Positions 6,253 to 13,051 of a stretch of 13,192 nt of DNA are shown one piece after another. The stretch's first letter is position 1, and each line of letters opens with the position of its first letter. The position numbers and the translations under genes are program-made. Under the pieces are notes generated by a model, which worked only from the letters and a program-made list of their open reading frames with translations, was not told where the DNA came from and did no database searches. Source of the DNA: an uncultured bacterium (GTDB taxonomy: Bacteria; Actinomycetota; Actinomycetes; S36-B12); the NCBI GenBank assembly GCA_903954205.1, contig CAJBMR010000154.1:1-13192 (forward strand). Direction: 5' to 3'.

Positions 6253-6635
6253 GCGCGCTCCCGCAGGATGCGCAGCACCACGTCGCTCGCAGGCACGCCC
6301 ACGGGAGCCTCCGGCTTGTGCAGGGCGATTTCGACGGCTTGAACACCGGCGAAGGCCAGGCAGCGGGTGGCGATTCGCTCCGCGAGAGTCTCGATGAGGT
6401 CGACGGGTTCGCCTGCCAACTCGGCGTAGACGGCCTGAGCCACCTGGGAGTAGTCGACAGTGTCGGCGAGATCGTCGCTGCCCGCCGCACTCCGAGTGTC
6501 GACGGCAAGCACGACATCGGCGATGAAGATCTGACCGGTCACACGCTCGGACTCCAGCACACCGTGGTGACCACGCGCTCGGATCCCGTGCACCTCGATC
6601 AGGTCCCGCCCAGCCCCTGCGACAAGTGCGCTCAC
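6249..6635 (-). CDS. folB: Dihydroneopterin aldolase
   Basis: Cleaves 7,8-dihydroneopterin to 6-hydroxymethyl-7,8-dihydropterin and glycolaldehyde, making the substrate of FolK. The 128-residue length is typical; the family forms octamers. Motifs are HGIRARGHHGVLESE (16-30, with the pterin-binding region beginning at E28), SDDLADTVDYSQVA (53-66, with conserved Y62), DLIETLAERIA (79-89) and LHKPEAPVG (105-113, with the catalytic-type lysine K107). The GTG at 6635 overlaps the folP stop (GTGA) with GGAGGGAG 5 nt upstream. It sits between folP and folK in the usual actinobacterial order. Confidence 0.95.
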   Translation of the reverse strand: MSALVAGAGRDLIEVHGIRARGHHGVLESERVTGQIFIADVVLAVDTRSAAGSDDLADTVDYSQVAQAVYAELAGEPVDLIETLAERIATRCLAFAGVQAVEIALHKPEAPVGVPASDVVLRILRERA

Positions 6636-7486
6636 GACGTCTCCCTCCAGGCTCGCGCCACTAGCACGGCATCACGACTGCCACGCACTTCATGTACGCG
6701 CACGCCCCAGACGCCAGCAAAGGCTGCGAGGGCTGTGACGGCGTCCCCGGCCGCATCGCGCTCCTCGAACGGGCGTGGCTCGCCATCGTCGTGGGCGAGG
6801 AGATCACCCAGGAACCTCTTGCGGGAGGCGCCAATGAGTAGCGGACAGCCAAGCGAGGCCAGCGAGTCGAGGTCGCGGAGCACCGCCCAGTTGTGCGGGG
6901 AGCGCTTGGCGAAGCCCAAGCCGGGATCGAGCACCACACGAGCGATATCCACTCCAGCCGCACCCAGGGCATCAAGACGCGCCGCGAGCTCATCACGCAC
7001 CTCGGTCACGACATCGCCATACGTCGCGAGGTCCTCCATGACGTCGCTCGGGCCGCGCCAGTGCATCGCGACGTAGGGCACCTCGCACGTCGCGAGCCAG
7101 GGCAGCATGCCGGGATCGGCACGACCGCCACTGACATCGTTGACAAGGACCGCACCGGCCGTCACGCACGCATCGGCTACTTCCGCTCGCATGGTGTCGA
7201 TGCTGACGGGCACGCCCTGCGCCACGAGTCCCTCCACGACAGGCATCACTCGGTCCAGCTCCTCATGGCCGGAGATACGCGATGCTCCGGGCCGGGTCGA
7301 CTCGCCGCCGATATCGACGATGTCGGCGCCGTCCGCGTGCAGCCTGACCCCTTGCTCGACTGCGCTGCGGGCATCCGGCCACCTGCCCCCATCGGAGAAG
7401 GAGTCGGGCGTGACATTGAGAATGCCCATGACAAGAGTGCGATCGAGCTCGGCGAGGGCCGGGGGCAGGCCGCGGGGTCCGTGCAC
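6632..7486 (-). CDS. folP: Dihydropteroate synthase
   Basis: Condenses hydroxymethyldihydropterin pyrophosphate with p-aminobenzoate to give dihydropteroate; it is the sulfonamide target. It is a TIM-barrel protein of 284 residues from this start. Motifs are LNVTPDSFSDGG (23-34), DIGGESTRPG (58-67), then VNDVSGG, LDPGLGFAK and GASRKRFLG in order, covering the pterin and phosphate sites. The GTG at 7486 is chosen because it begins 2 nt after the folE stop, the first motif follows at the expected distance, and longer versions would run into folE sequence. The ATG at 7429, just before GILNVTPDS, would also encode the whole barrel. Downstream it overlaps folB. Confidence 0.94.
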   Translation of the reverse strand: MHGPRGLPPALAELDRTLVMGILNVTPDSFSDGGRWPDARSAVEQGVRLHADGADIVDIGGESTRPGASRISGHEELDRVMPVVEGLVAQGVPVSIDTMRAEVADACVTAGAVLVNDVSGGRADPGMLPWLATCEVPYVAMHWRGPSDVMEDLATYGDVVTEVRDELAARLDALGAAGVDIARVVLDPGLGFAKRSPHNWAVLRDLDSLASLGCPLLIGASRKRFLGDLLAHDDGEPRPFEERDAAGDAVTALAAFAGVWGVRVHEVRGSRDAVLVARAWRETS

Positions 7487-7488
7487 CT

Positions 7489-8103
7489 CTAATCCCGAAG
7501 CAGCGCCATGGCCTCGGCACGCGTGGCCGGGTCCGTGAGTGAGCCACGCACAGCACTGGTCATCGTGCGGGCGCCCGGCTTGCGCACTCCACGCATCGAC
7601 ATGCACAGGTGCTCACAGGACACCACCACGATGGCGCCCCTGGGCTCGAGGATGCGCATGACCGCATCGGCGACCTGGGAGGTGAGGCGCTCCTGCACCT
7701 GAGGTCTCTTGGCGTAGACGTCCACGAGTCGAGCGAGCTTCGACAGCCCGGTGATGCGTCCTTCCTTGCCGGGGATGTAACCCACGTGAGCCACACCATG
7801 GAAGGGCACGAGGTGATGCTCGCAGGTGCTGTACAGCTCGATGTCCCTCACGATGATGAGCTCATCGTGACCGAGGTCGAAGGTCGTCGTGAGGACGTCT
7901 TCCGCGGTGACGCGCATGCCGCCGAAGATCTCCTCGTAGGCCCGCGCTACCCGGGCGGGGGTGTCGAGCAGGCCCTCGCGATCGGGGTCCTCGCCTACGG
8001 CGATGAGCAACTCGCGCACCGCTCGCTCCGCGCGCTCCCGATCGAAGGGGCCCAGCGCAGGTGGCTCGCGGTCGAGGGACACCCGGTTGATTTCTGGGTT
8101 CAC
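7489..8103 (-). CDS. folE: GTP cyclohydrolase I
   Basis: Converts GTP to 7,8-dihydroneopterin triphosphate, the first step of folate (pterin) synthesis. The 204-residue length is typical. The zinc ligands are visible: C94 and H97 in STCEHHLVPFHG, and C167 in CEHLCMSMRGV. Other hallmarks are GLLDTPARVARAYEE (44-58), GLSKLARLVDVYAKRPQVQE (119-138) and RTMTSAVRG (179-187). All active-site elements look intact. The GTG at 8103 overlaps the ftsH stop (GTGA) and has GAGGAG exactly 5 nt upstream, inside the end of ftsH. The stop lies 2 nt before the folP start. Confidence 0.96.
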   Translation of the reverse strand: MNPEINRVSLDREPPALGPFDRERAERAVRELLIAVGEDPDREGLLDTPARVARAYEEIFGGMRVTAEDVLTTTFDLGHDELIIVRDIELYSTCEHHLVPFHGVAHVGYIPGKEGRITGLSKLARLVDVYAKRPQVQERLTSQVADAVMRILEPRGAIVVVSCEHLCMSMRGVRKPGARTMTSAVRGSLTDPATRAEAMALLRD

Positions 8104-10097
8104 GCCTGCTCCTCGGAGCGCTGGACGACACCTTCTGCCGGAGATGGGGCGGGCGCGTGGCCGTTGGCATGACCGTGGGCGGTGCCATTCGACGAGCCGT
8201 TGGCGGGCGCCACCACGGGGCCGCGCACATCCGGCTGACGCAGGGTCGAGCCCGTCCAGGCAGGTCGCGGCGAGCGCAGGCGGAGGTCGGCGAAGACAGC
8301 CTCCACCTCGGCCTTGTCGAGGGTCTCCTTCTCGAGGAGCTCAAGCACGAGGCGGTCGAGGATGTCGCGGTTGTTGACGAGGATCTCGTAGGCCTCCTGA
8401 TGCGCCGTCTCGATGAGTGAGCGCACCTCCTCATCGATGGCCCCGGCCACCTCCTCGGAGTAGTCGCGCGCATGCCCCATGTCGCGACCGAGGAAAACCT
8501 CGCCCTGCTCCTGGCCGTAGCGAATGGCACCCAGACGCTCGGTCATGCCGAACTGGGTCACCATTGCACGCGCGAGGCCAGTGGCCTTCTCGATGTCATT
8601 GGATGCACAGGTGGTCGGATCGTGGAAGATGAGCTCCTCAGCTGCACGGCCGCCCAGCATGTAGGCGAGCTGATTGAGCATCTGACTGCGGGTCGTGGAG
8701 TACTTCTCCTGGTCCGGGAGCACCATCGTGTAGCCCAGCGCACGTCCGCGCGGCATGATCGTAATCTTGTGGACCGGGTCGCCGCCGGGAAGTGCGGCGG
8801 CGACGAGTGCATGACCGCCCTCGTGATACGCCGTAATCATCTTCTCCTGCTCGTCCATCACGCGCGTGCGCTTCTGTGGGCCGGCGATCACGCGGTCGAT
8901 GGCCTCGTCGAGCGCATCGTCATCGATGAGTTGGCCACCCATGCGCGCGGTGAGCAGGGCCGCCTCGTTGAGGACGTTGGCGAGGTCAGCACCGGTGAAT
9001 CCCGGAGTACGCCGAGCGACCGCGCGCAGGTCGACGCCCTCGGCGAGCGGCTTGCCACGAGCATGCACCTGGAGGATGGCGTAGCGGCCCTCGAGGTCGG
9101 GTCGATCGACCGCGATCTGGCGGTCAAAGCGACCGGGGCGCAGGAGCGCGGGGTCAAGGATGTCCGGGCGGTTGGTAGCTGCGATGAGGATGACCCCCGA
9201 GGAGACGTCGAAGCCGTCCATCTCGACCAGCATCTGGTTGAGGGTCTGCTCGCGCTCGTCATGACCGCCGCCGAGGCCGGCGCCGCGATGACGACCGACC
9301 GCATCGATCTCGTCGACGAAGATGATGGCCGGGGCATTGGCCTTCGCCTGCTCGAAGAGGTCGCGCACACGGCTCGCTCCGACGCCGACGAACATCTCCA
9401 CGAAGTCGGAGCCGGAGATGGAGAAGAAGGGCACGCCCGCCTCGCCTGCCACCGCTCGCGCGAGCAGCGTCTTGCCGGTGCCGGGCGGTCCGTAGAGGAG
9501 CACGCCCTTGGGAATCTTGGCGCCCACCGCCTGGAACTTCGCGGGTTCGGAGAGGAACTCCTTGATCTCCTGCAGCTCCTCGACGGCCTCATCAGCTCCC
9601 GCCACATCGGCGAAGGTCGTCTTGGGCATGTCCTTGGAGACGGCCTTGGCCTTGGACTTGCCGAAGTTCATGATGCGTCCGCCGCCTTGCATCTGGCTCA
9701 TGAAGAAGAAGAGCAGCAGGATGAGCAGCGCGAAGGGCAGCAGCGTGAAGAGCAGGCTGAGGAAGATGTTGTCCTGCGGGACGACGACGTTGTAGCCGCC
9801 CGTGAGCTGACCCGCTGCGGCCTTCTCCTGCAGGAGTCGCTGGAGCTCCACGCCCTGGCCGGTGACGTACTGACTCGTGACGACAGTGCCGTCCTTGAGA
9901 GTCAACTCGAGGACCTGGTCGCCGTCGGTGATCACGGCGGACTCCACGCGATCGGCCTGGATGTCGGCTACCGCCTGGCTCGTGTCAATGCGTTCGGGTC
10001 CGCCGATGCCGCTCACCAGAGTGGATCCGACGAGGACCAGCATGACGGCAAACAGGATCCAGAAGAGCGGCCCGCGGAGGAATCGCTTGGCGTTCAT
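8100..10097 (-). CDS. ftsH: ATP-dependent zinc metalloprotease FtsH
   Basis: Membrane-anchored AAA+ protease that degrades damaged membrane proteins and regulatory proteins, working as a hexamer. It has 665 residues. Two membrane helices (about 10-30 and 111-133) bracket the extracytoplasmic domain. The AAA domain shows Walker A GPPGTGKT (203-210), Walker B IIFVDEID (258-265), the pore-loop region FVEMFVG (232-238) and the second-region-of-homology RPGRFDR (320-326). The protease site is HEGGH (425-429), with D501 in CASNDIEKAT as the likely third zinc ligand; many homologues have glycine where C497 is. The C-terminal 35 residues are a low-complexity Asn/Gly/His/Ala/Pro tail. The ATG at 10097 is chosen because AAGGGAAG lies about 9 nt upstream and the first helix follows. 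It heads the folate gene chain. Confidence 0.97.
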   Translation of the reverse strand: MNAKRFLRGPLFWILFAVMLVLVGSTLVSGIGGPERIDTSQAVADIQADRVESAVITDGDQVLELTLKDGTVVTSQYVTGQGVELQRLLQEKAAAGQLTGGYNVVVPQDNIFLSLLFTLLPFALLILLLFFFMSQMQGGGRIMNFGKSKAKAVSKDMPKTTFADVAGADEAVEELQEIKEFLSEPAKFQAVGAKIPKGVLLYGPPGTGKTLLARAVAGEAGVPFFSISGSDFVEMFVGVGASRVRDLFEQAKANAPAIIFVDEIDAVGRHRGAGLGGGHDEREQTLNQMLVEMDGFDVSSGVILIAATNRPDILDPALLRPGRFDRQIAVDRPDLEGRYAILQVHARGKPLAEGVDLRAVARRTPGFTGADLANVLNEAALLTARMGGQLIDDDALDEAIDRVIAGPQKRTRVMDEQEKMITAYHEGGHALVAAALPGGDPVHKITIMPRGRALGYTMVLPDQEKYSTTRSQMLNQLAYMLGGRAAEELIFHDPTTCASNDIEKATGLARAMVTQFGMTERLGAIRYGQEQGEVFLGRDMGHARDYSEEVAGAIDEEVRSLIETAHQEAYEILVNNRDILDRLVLELLEKETLDKAEVEAVFADLRLRSPRPAWTGSTLRQPDVRGPVVAPANGSSNGTAHGHANGHAPAPSPAEGVVQRSEEQA

Positions 10098-10171
10098 CTG
10101 GTCGGCTTCCCTTGATCGTCGATGAAGCGGCAACGCGCCCCGGCACGTGGACATTCCCGCCCGATCCCTCG

Positions 10172-10177
10172 AAGGTA
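10172..10177 (-). promoter_or_regulatory. Possible -10 (TACCTT) of the ftsH-fol operon
   Basis: The 105-bp gap between hpt and ftsH contains TACCTT on the minus strand, a TANNNT match about 75 nt before the ftsH start. Just upstream on that strand, a small inverted repeat (CACCG/CGGTG, 10178-10191) could be a weak hairpin after hpt. No recognisable -35 was found, so this is a tentative site. Confidence 0.25.
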
Positions 10178-10202
10178 CACCGGGCGCGGTGGCGAAGGTC
10201 GG

Positions 10203-10757
10203 TCAGCCGCCGTACACCCTGGGGTCTAGGACCCCCACCTGGCGCAGGTTGCGGTAGCGCTCGGCGTAGTCCAGGCCGTAGCCGACGACGAAGACGTTGG
10301 GGATGTCGAATCCGACGTACTTGGGCTCGACCGGGATCCGCAGGGCCTCCGGCTTGCGTAGGAGGGTGAAGACCTCGACCGACTCTGCCCCGCGCGACTT
10401 CAGATTGCTCAGCAGCCAGGAGAGGGTGAGACCCGTGTCGAGGATGTCCTCCACGACGAGCACATTGCGGCCCTCGAGATCGGTGTCGAGGTCCTTAAGG
10501 ATCCGCACGACACCCGAGGACTGCGTGCCGGATCCATACGACGACACCGCCATCCAGTCGACGGTGACATGCGACTTCAGATGGCGCATGAAGTCTGCAA
10601 CGACAATGGTGGCGCCCTTGAGCACGCCGACGAGCAGGAGATCGCGACCGGCGTAGTCCGCATCTACCTGTGCTGCCACCTCCGCGAGCCTGCGCTGGAG
10701 TTGCTCGTCGGTGATGAGGATCTCGGTGATCTCGGAAGGGACGTGGTCGGCGTCCAC
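10203..10757 (-). CDS. hpt: Hypoxanthine phosphoribosyltransferase
   Basis: Purine salvage enzyme making IMP (and usually GMP) from hypoxanthine or guanine and PRPP. It has 184 residues from this start. Motifs are LLVGVLKGATIV (about 41-52), the flexible-loop segment MAVSSYGSGTQSSG (69-82), the PRPP-binding signature VLVVEDILDTGLTLS (99-113) and KYVGFDIPNVFVVGYGLDY (146-164). All are intact and very like actinobacterial HPRTs that end in YGG. The GTG at 10757 is chosen because GAGGAG lies exactly 5 nt upstream, the spacing used by folE, folB and folK. The GTG at 10763 overlaps the tilS stop but directly abuts that ribosome site. Hpt and TilS are neighbours in many bacteria. Confidence 0.95.
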   Translation of the reverse strand: MDADHVPSEITEILITDEQLQRRLAEVAAQVDADYAGRDLLLVGVLKGATIVVADFMRHLKSHVTVDWMAVSSYGSGTQSSGVVRILKDLDTDLEGRNVLVVEDILDTGLTLSWLLSNLKSRGAESVEVFTLLRKPEALRIPVEPKYVGFDIPNVFVVGYGLDYAERYRNLRQVGVLDPRVYGG

Positions 10758-10759
10758 TC

Positions 10760-11767
10760 TCACTCCTCGCGTTCGTGTCGACGGCGCTCCGCGACCGGGG
10801 GGACGCGGCGGATCGCCAGCCTGCCATACGAGCGCTCACCGGCGAGACCGCCCGGGAGATCGACTCCACCCTGCCCGTGCCAGTCCGAGACGAGCGCCTC
10901 GAGCCGATCGACATGCGCCGAGGTGAAGGATCCCGCAGGACACCCGGCCGAGATCGCCGCAGCCCTGAGGATCCGCGTGCGCAACGCTCTCGGGAGATCA
11001 GCGAGCCCCACCGCGTCAAGACTCCCGTCGGGGGCGACCAGGGCCTCGCGCGCCTCCCGGGCCAGCGCATCGAGGGTGTCCGCGTCGTCGCCCAGGAGGC
11101 GTGCCGATCGCGCGAGCCCCGCCACGATGTCGGGACCGAGTGCATCGACCAGGGCCGGCAGCGCCTCATGACGGACGCGGGTGCGCGCGTACGCCGGGTC
11201 GACGTTGTGGGGGTCCTCCCAGGTGTCGAGCCCAGCGGCACTCGCGCGCACGACCGCGCGAGAGATATCGAGGAGGGGGCGGCGCCATCGGCCCGTGACG
11301 GGAGCCATGGCGGCGAGCGAGCGAGCTCCGGATCCACGCGCGAGGCGCAGGAGCACCGTCTCCGCCTGGTCATCACGTGTGTGAGCAAGCAGGATTGCGA
11401 CCGCATCAAGCCGATCCGCAATCCCCTCGAGAGCTGCGCGCCGCGCATCACGCGCGGCCGCCTCGGGCCCGGACCCCTTCGACGTCGCATCGACCCGTTC
11501 GACCACCACCGGGTCGAGGCCCAGACGGGCGCACTCGCAAGCGGCGCGCGCAGCCACCTCCGCGGAGTCCACCTGCAAGCCGTGGTCGATCACTCCCGCA
11601 GCGGCCGGCCGGCCCGTGAGCGCGACGGCCTGCGCGAGTGCGAGTGAGTCCGCGCCCCCGGAGACAGCCACCAGGACACGCACGGCAGGCGGCAGGTCAG
11701 CGAGACACTCCTCGACCGCACTGCGCACGGTGCGTTTCGCCTCCGCCGGATCGACAGGGAGAGTCAT
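10760..11767 (-). CDS. tilS: tRNA(Ile)-lysidine synthetase
   Basis: Attaches lysine to C34 of the CAU-anticodon isoleucine tRNA using ATP, changing both decoding and charging. It is an N-type ATP pyrophosphatase of 335 residues. The P-loop is VAVSGGADSLAL (33-44). VIDHGLQVDS is at 59-68, and the family motif LLAHTRDDQAETVLLRLARGSG is at about 126-147. RPLLDISRA follows near 163-171, and DPAYARTRVRH (190-200) matches the tRNA-contact region. The C-terminal domain is short, as in actinobacterial members. The ATG at 11767 overlaps the metalloprotease stop (ATGA) and gives the normal N-terminus; longer versions would run into the upstream gene. Its stop precedes the hpt start by 2 nt. Confidence 0.95.
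   Translation of the reverse strand: MTLPVDPAEAKRTVRSAVEECLADLPPAVRVLVAVSGGADSLALAQAVALTGRPAAAGVIDHGLQVDSAEVAARAACECARLGLDPVVVERVDATSKGSGPEAAARDARRAALEGIADRLDAVAILLAHTRDDQAETVLLRLARGSGARSLAAMAPVTGRWRRPLLDISRAVVRASAAGLDTWEDPHNVDPAYARTRVRHEALPALVDALGPDIVAGLARSARLLGDDADTLDALAREAREALVAPDGSLDAVGLADLPRALRTRILRAAAISAGCPAGSFTSAHVDRLEALVSDWHGQGGVDLPGGLAGERSYGRLAIRRVPPVAERRRHEREE
10763..10768 (-). promoter_or_regulatory. Ribosome binding site (GAGGAG) deciding the hpt start
   Basis: GAGGAG lies at the 3' end of tilS on the minus strand. It is 5 nt from the GTG at 10757 and 0 nt from the GTG at 10763, so it favours the former as the hpt start. Confidence 0.55.
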
Positions 11768-12780
11768 CCGTGCACTCTCGCAATCCACTCCCCCGGATTG
11801 CCGATTTCGGCAGGGCGCGGCAGCGTCTCCGGGGACGACCACACGGCATTGAAGTCCTGCATGCCCACACGGTCAACAACAGCGCGCACGAATGCCGCTC
11901 CGTCGACGTACTGCCGAAGCTTGGCGTCGAGCCCAAGGAGGCGCCGCAGTGCACCATCGAGGGTGCCTTCCTGCTGACGACGCCTGTCGAAGCGCTCGCG
12001 GATGATCTCGACGCTGGGCACGACCTGGGGGCCCACCGCGTCCATGACGACATCCGCATGACCCTCGAGTAGCGACATGAGGGCGGTGAGGCGGTCGAGG
12101 ATGGCGCGCTGCTCCTCGGTCTGCATGAGATCGATTAGGCCGCCCGATCCACGGGTGCCGCGTCGAAGGCCGGCGACGACACGGCCGATCGCGCTGCCCG
12201 CGTCGGGGTCGACGGCTCGGAGGTAGGCGTGCACCTCATCGGTGAAGTAGCTCGAGAGCCATGGCACGGCACCGAACTGCACGCGGTGGGTTTCCTCGTG
12301 GAGGCAGACCCAGAGTCGGAAGTCCGTCGGCGGCACATCGAGCTGCCGCTCAGCGTGGACGATATTGGGCGCGACGAGAAGGAGGCGACCCTGGGCGCCG
12401 AACGCCTCGTACTGGCCCAGCACCTTGGATGAGAGCCACGCGAGGACCGCGCCCATCTGGAGCGCCGTCGTGCGCGACCCCACCGCACGCACGACCCGAT
12501 TGCCATCGCCGCCGAGCACATCGGCGACCGGCTCAGTGGCGGTGCGCAGTTGCTCCACGTTGGAGGTCACCCAGGCCCTGCGACCCACAACGACACTGCG
12601 GTGCGCCTCGAAGGGAGCATCGAGACCGGTCACATCAGCGACGGGCTGCACAGCGCGCTCACTGGCCCGCCGCAGTTGTCGCACCGCTGCCTCGACGTCC
12701 GCGCGGTCGTCGTGGGGTCCTGAGGGGGCAAGTCGCGCGCCCGTGGCGGCGGCGAGTGCCCAGTCCACGGGGTCGGCCAT
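11764..12780 (-). CDS. Zinc-dependent metalloprotease-like protein, DUF2342 family
   Basis: A protein of 338 residues. The zincin motif HEETH (161-165, in WVCLHEETHRVQF) supplies two zinc ligands and the catalytic glutamate. A downstream EGHADVVMDAVG (239-250) is characteristic of the family and probably supplies the third ligand. SSYFTDEVHAYL lies between. The N-terminus has DWALAAATGARLAPSGP (6-22), also typical. DUF2342 proteins are actinobacterial, and one branch is labelled 'coenzyme F420 biosynthesis associated' in protein family databases. No F420 gene is visible here, and the substrate is unknown. No signal peptide is seen, so it is probably cytoplasmic. The ATG at 12780 is chosen because TACAGT lies exactly 6 nt upstream (leaderless). 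It heads the operon with tilS and hpt. Confidence 0.88.
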   Translation of the reverse strand: MADPVDWALAAATGARLAPSGPHDDRADVEAAVRQLRRASERAVQPVADVTGLDAPFEAHRSVVVGRRAWVTSNVEQLRTATEPVADVLGGDGNRVVRAVGSRTTALQMGAVLAWLSSKVLGQYEAFGAQGRLLLVAPNIVHAERQLDVPPTDFRLWVCLHEETHRVQFGAVPWLSSYFTDEVHAYLRAVDPDAGSAIGRVVAGLRRGTRGSGGLIDLMQTEEQRAILDRLTALMSLLEGHADVVMDAVGPQVVPSVEIIRERFDRRRQQEGTLDGALRRLLGLDAKLRQYVDGAAFVRAVVDRVGMQDFNAVWSSPETLPRPAEIGNPGEWIARVHG

Positions 12781-12786
12781 CCGATG

Positions 12787-12792
12787 ACTGTA
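12787..12792 (-). promoter_or_regulatory. -10 element (TACAGT) for a leaderless metalloprotease-tilS-hpt transcript
   Basis: TACAGT fits TANNNT well and ends exactly 6 nt before the ATG at 12780, with no Shine-Dalgarno site. This is the best-looking of the leaderless promoter candidates in the window. A -35 match is not evident in the GC-rich sequence upstream. Confidence 0.55.
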
Positions 12793-12834
12793 CGTCGGGC
12801 ACGCGGCCCCACGCGCGGGTGTGCGGTCTCTCAC

Positions 12835-12881
12835 GCACGGGCGCGCTGGCCCTGAGCGTCGCTCAGGCGCGGCAGCCGCAG
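12835..12881 (-). repeat. Imperfect direct repeat, copy B (duplicate of the dacB 3' end)
   Basis: The first 19 bases on the minus strand (12881 down to 12863) are identical to 13051-13033, which is the end of dacB including its stop codon. By eye, 17 of the next 28 positions also match. This copy also holds a perfect hairpin, CCTGAGC-GTC-GCTCAGG (12851-12867), that is absent from the other copy. The period between copies is 170 bp. Confidence 0.7.
12851..12867. terminator. Short perfect GC-rich hairpin upstream of the metalloprotease gene
   Basis: CCTGAGC (12851-12857) and GCTCAGG (12861-12867) form a 7-bp perfect stem with a 3-nt loop. It could end transcripts coming from dacB. There is no T-run, so the terminator role is only a possibility. 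Confidence 0.3.
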
Positions 12882-12928
12882 CCGCGTGGTGTCGACCATC
12901 GCCGGCTCGCCAGACCGGCGACTCACCT

Positions 12929-12978
12929 TCCGCCCGTTATCGACGCCAACGGACCGGTTAGCGTCGATAACGGGCGGA
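12929..12978. repeat. Long perfect palindrome (18-bp arms) in the dacB-metalloprotease gap
   Basis: The left arm TCCGCCCGTTATCGACGC (12929-12946) is exactly complementary to the right arm (12961-12978), with a 14-nt loop whose AAC/GTT can pair further. It lies in the 252-bp gap (12781-13032), the only large non-coding stretch in the window. A weaker inverted repeat (CGCCGG/CCGGCG, 12900-12920) lies beside it. It may act as a strong tailless terminator for dacB, a protein-binding site, or a copy of a dispersed palindromic repeat. The sequence alone does not decide. Confidence 0.8.
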
Positions 12979-13004
12979 TCGGAGGTCGCAAGTGGCTTTA
13001 CATA

Positions 13005-13051
13005 CCCCGAACGCGCGCGGCCTGCGCGGCAGTCAGGCGCGGCAGCCGCAG
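13005..13051 (-). repeat. Imperfect direct repeat, copy A (dacB 3' end and downstream)
   Basis: Partner of 12835-12881. It covers the last codons and stop of dacB plus 28 bases beyond. In the third reading frame it encodes LRLPRLTAAQAARVRGM then a stop, compared with LRLPRLSDAQGQRARA then a stop in copy B. Several differences between the copies fall at third codon positions, although the stretch is short. Confidence 0.65.

Noticed and set aside
8472..10115. 547-aa open frame on the plus strand, antisense to ftsH
   Set aside because: It is the complementary frame of a strongly conserved gene in high-GC DNA. Its translation is a low-information mix of E, H, L, V and G with no domain, and ftsH fully explains the region.
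10098..10202. Riboswitch or long structured leader before ftsH
   Set aside because: The 105-bp gap has only a 5-bp hairpin (10178-10191) and a normal ribosome site; nothing resembles a known riboswitch.
12835..13051. Insertion sequence or toxin-antitoxin locus in the gap
   Set aside because: There is no transposase or toxin frame, and the flanking copies are direct repeats interrupted by differences, not the terminal inverted repeats of an IS.
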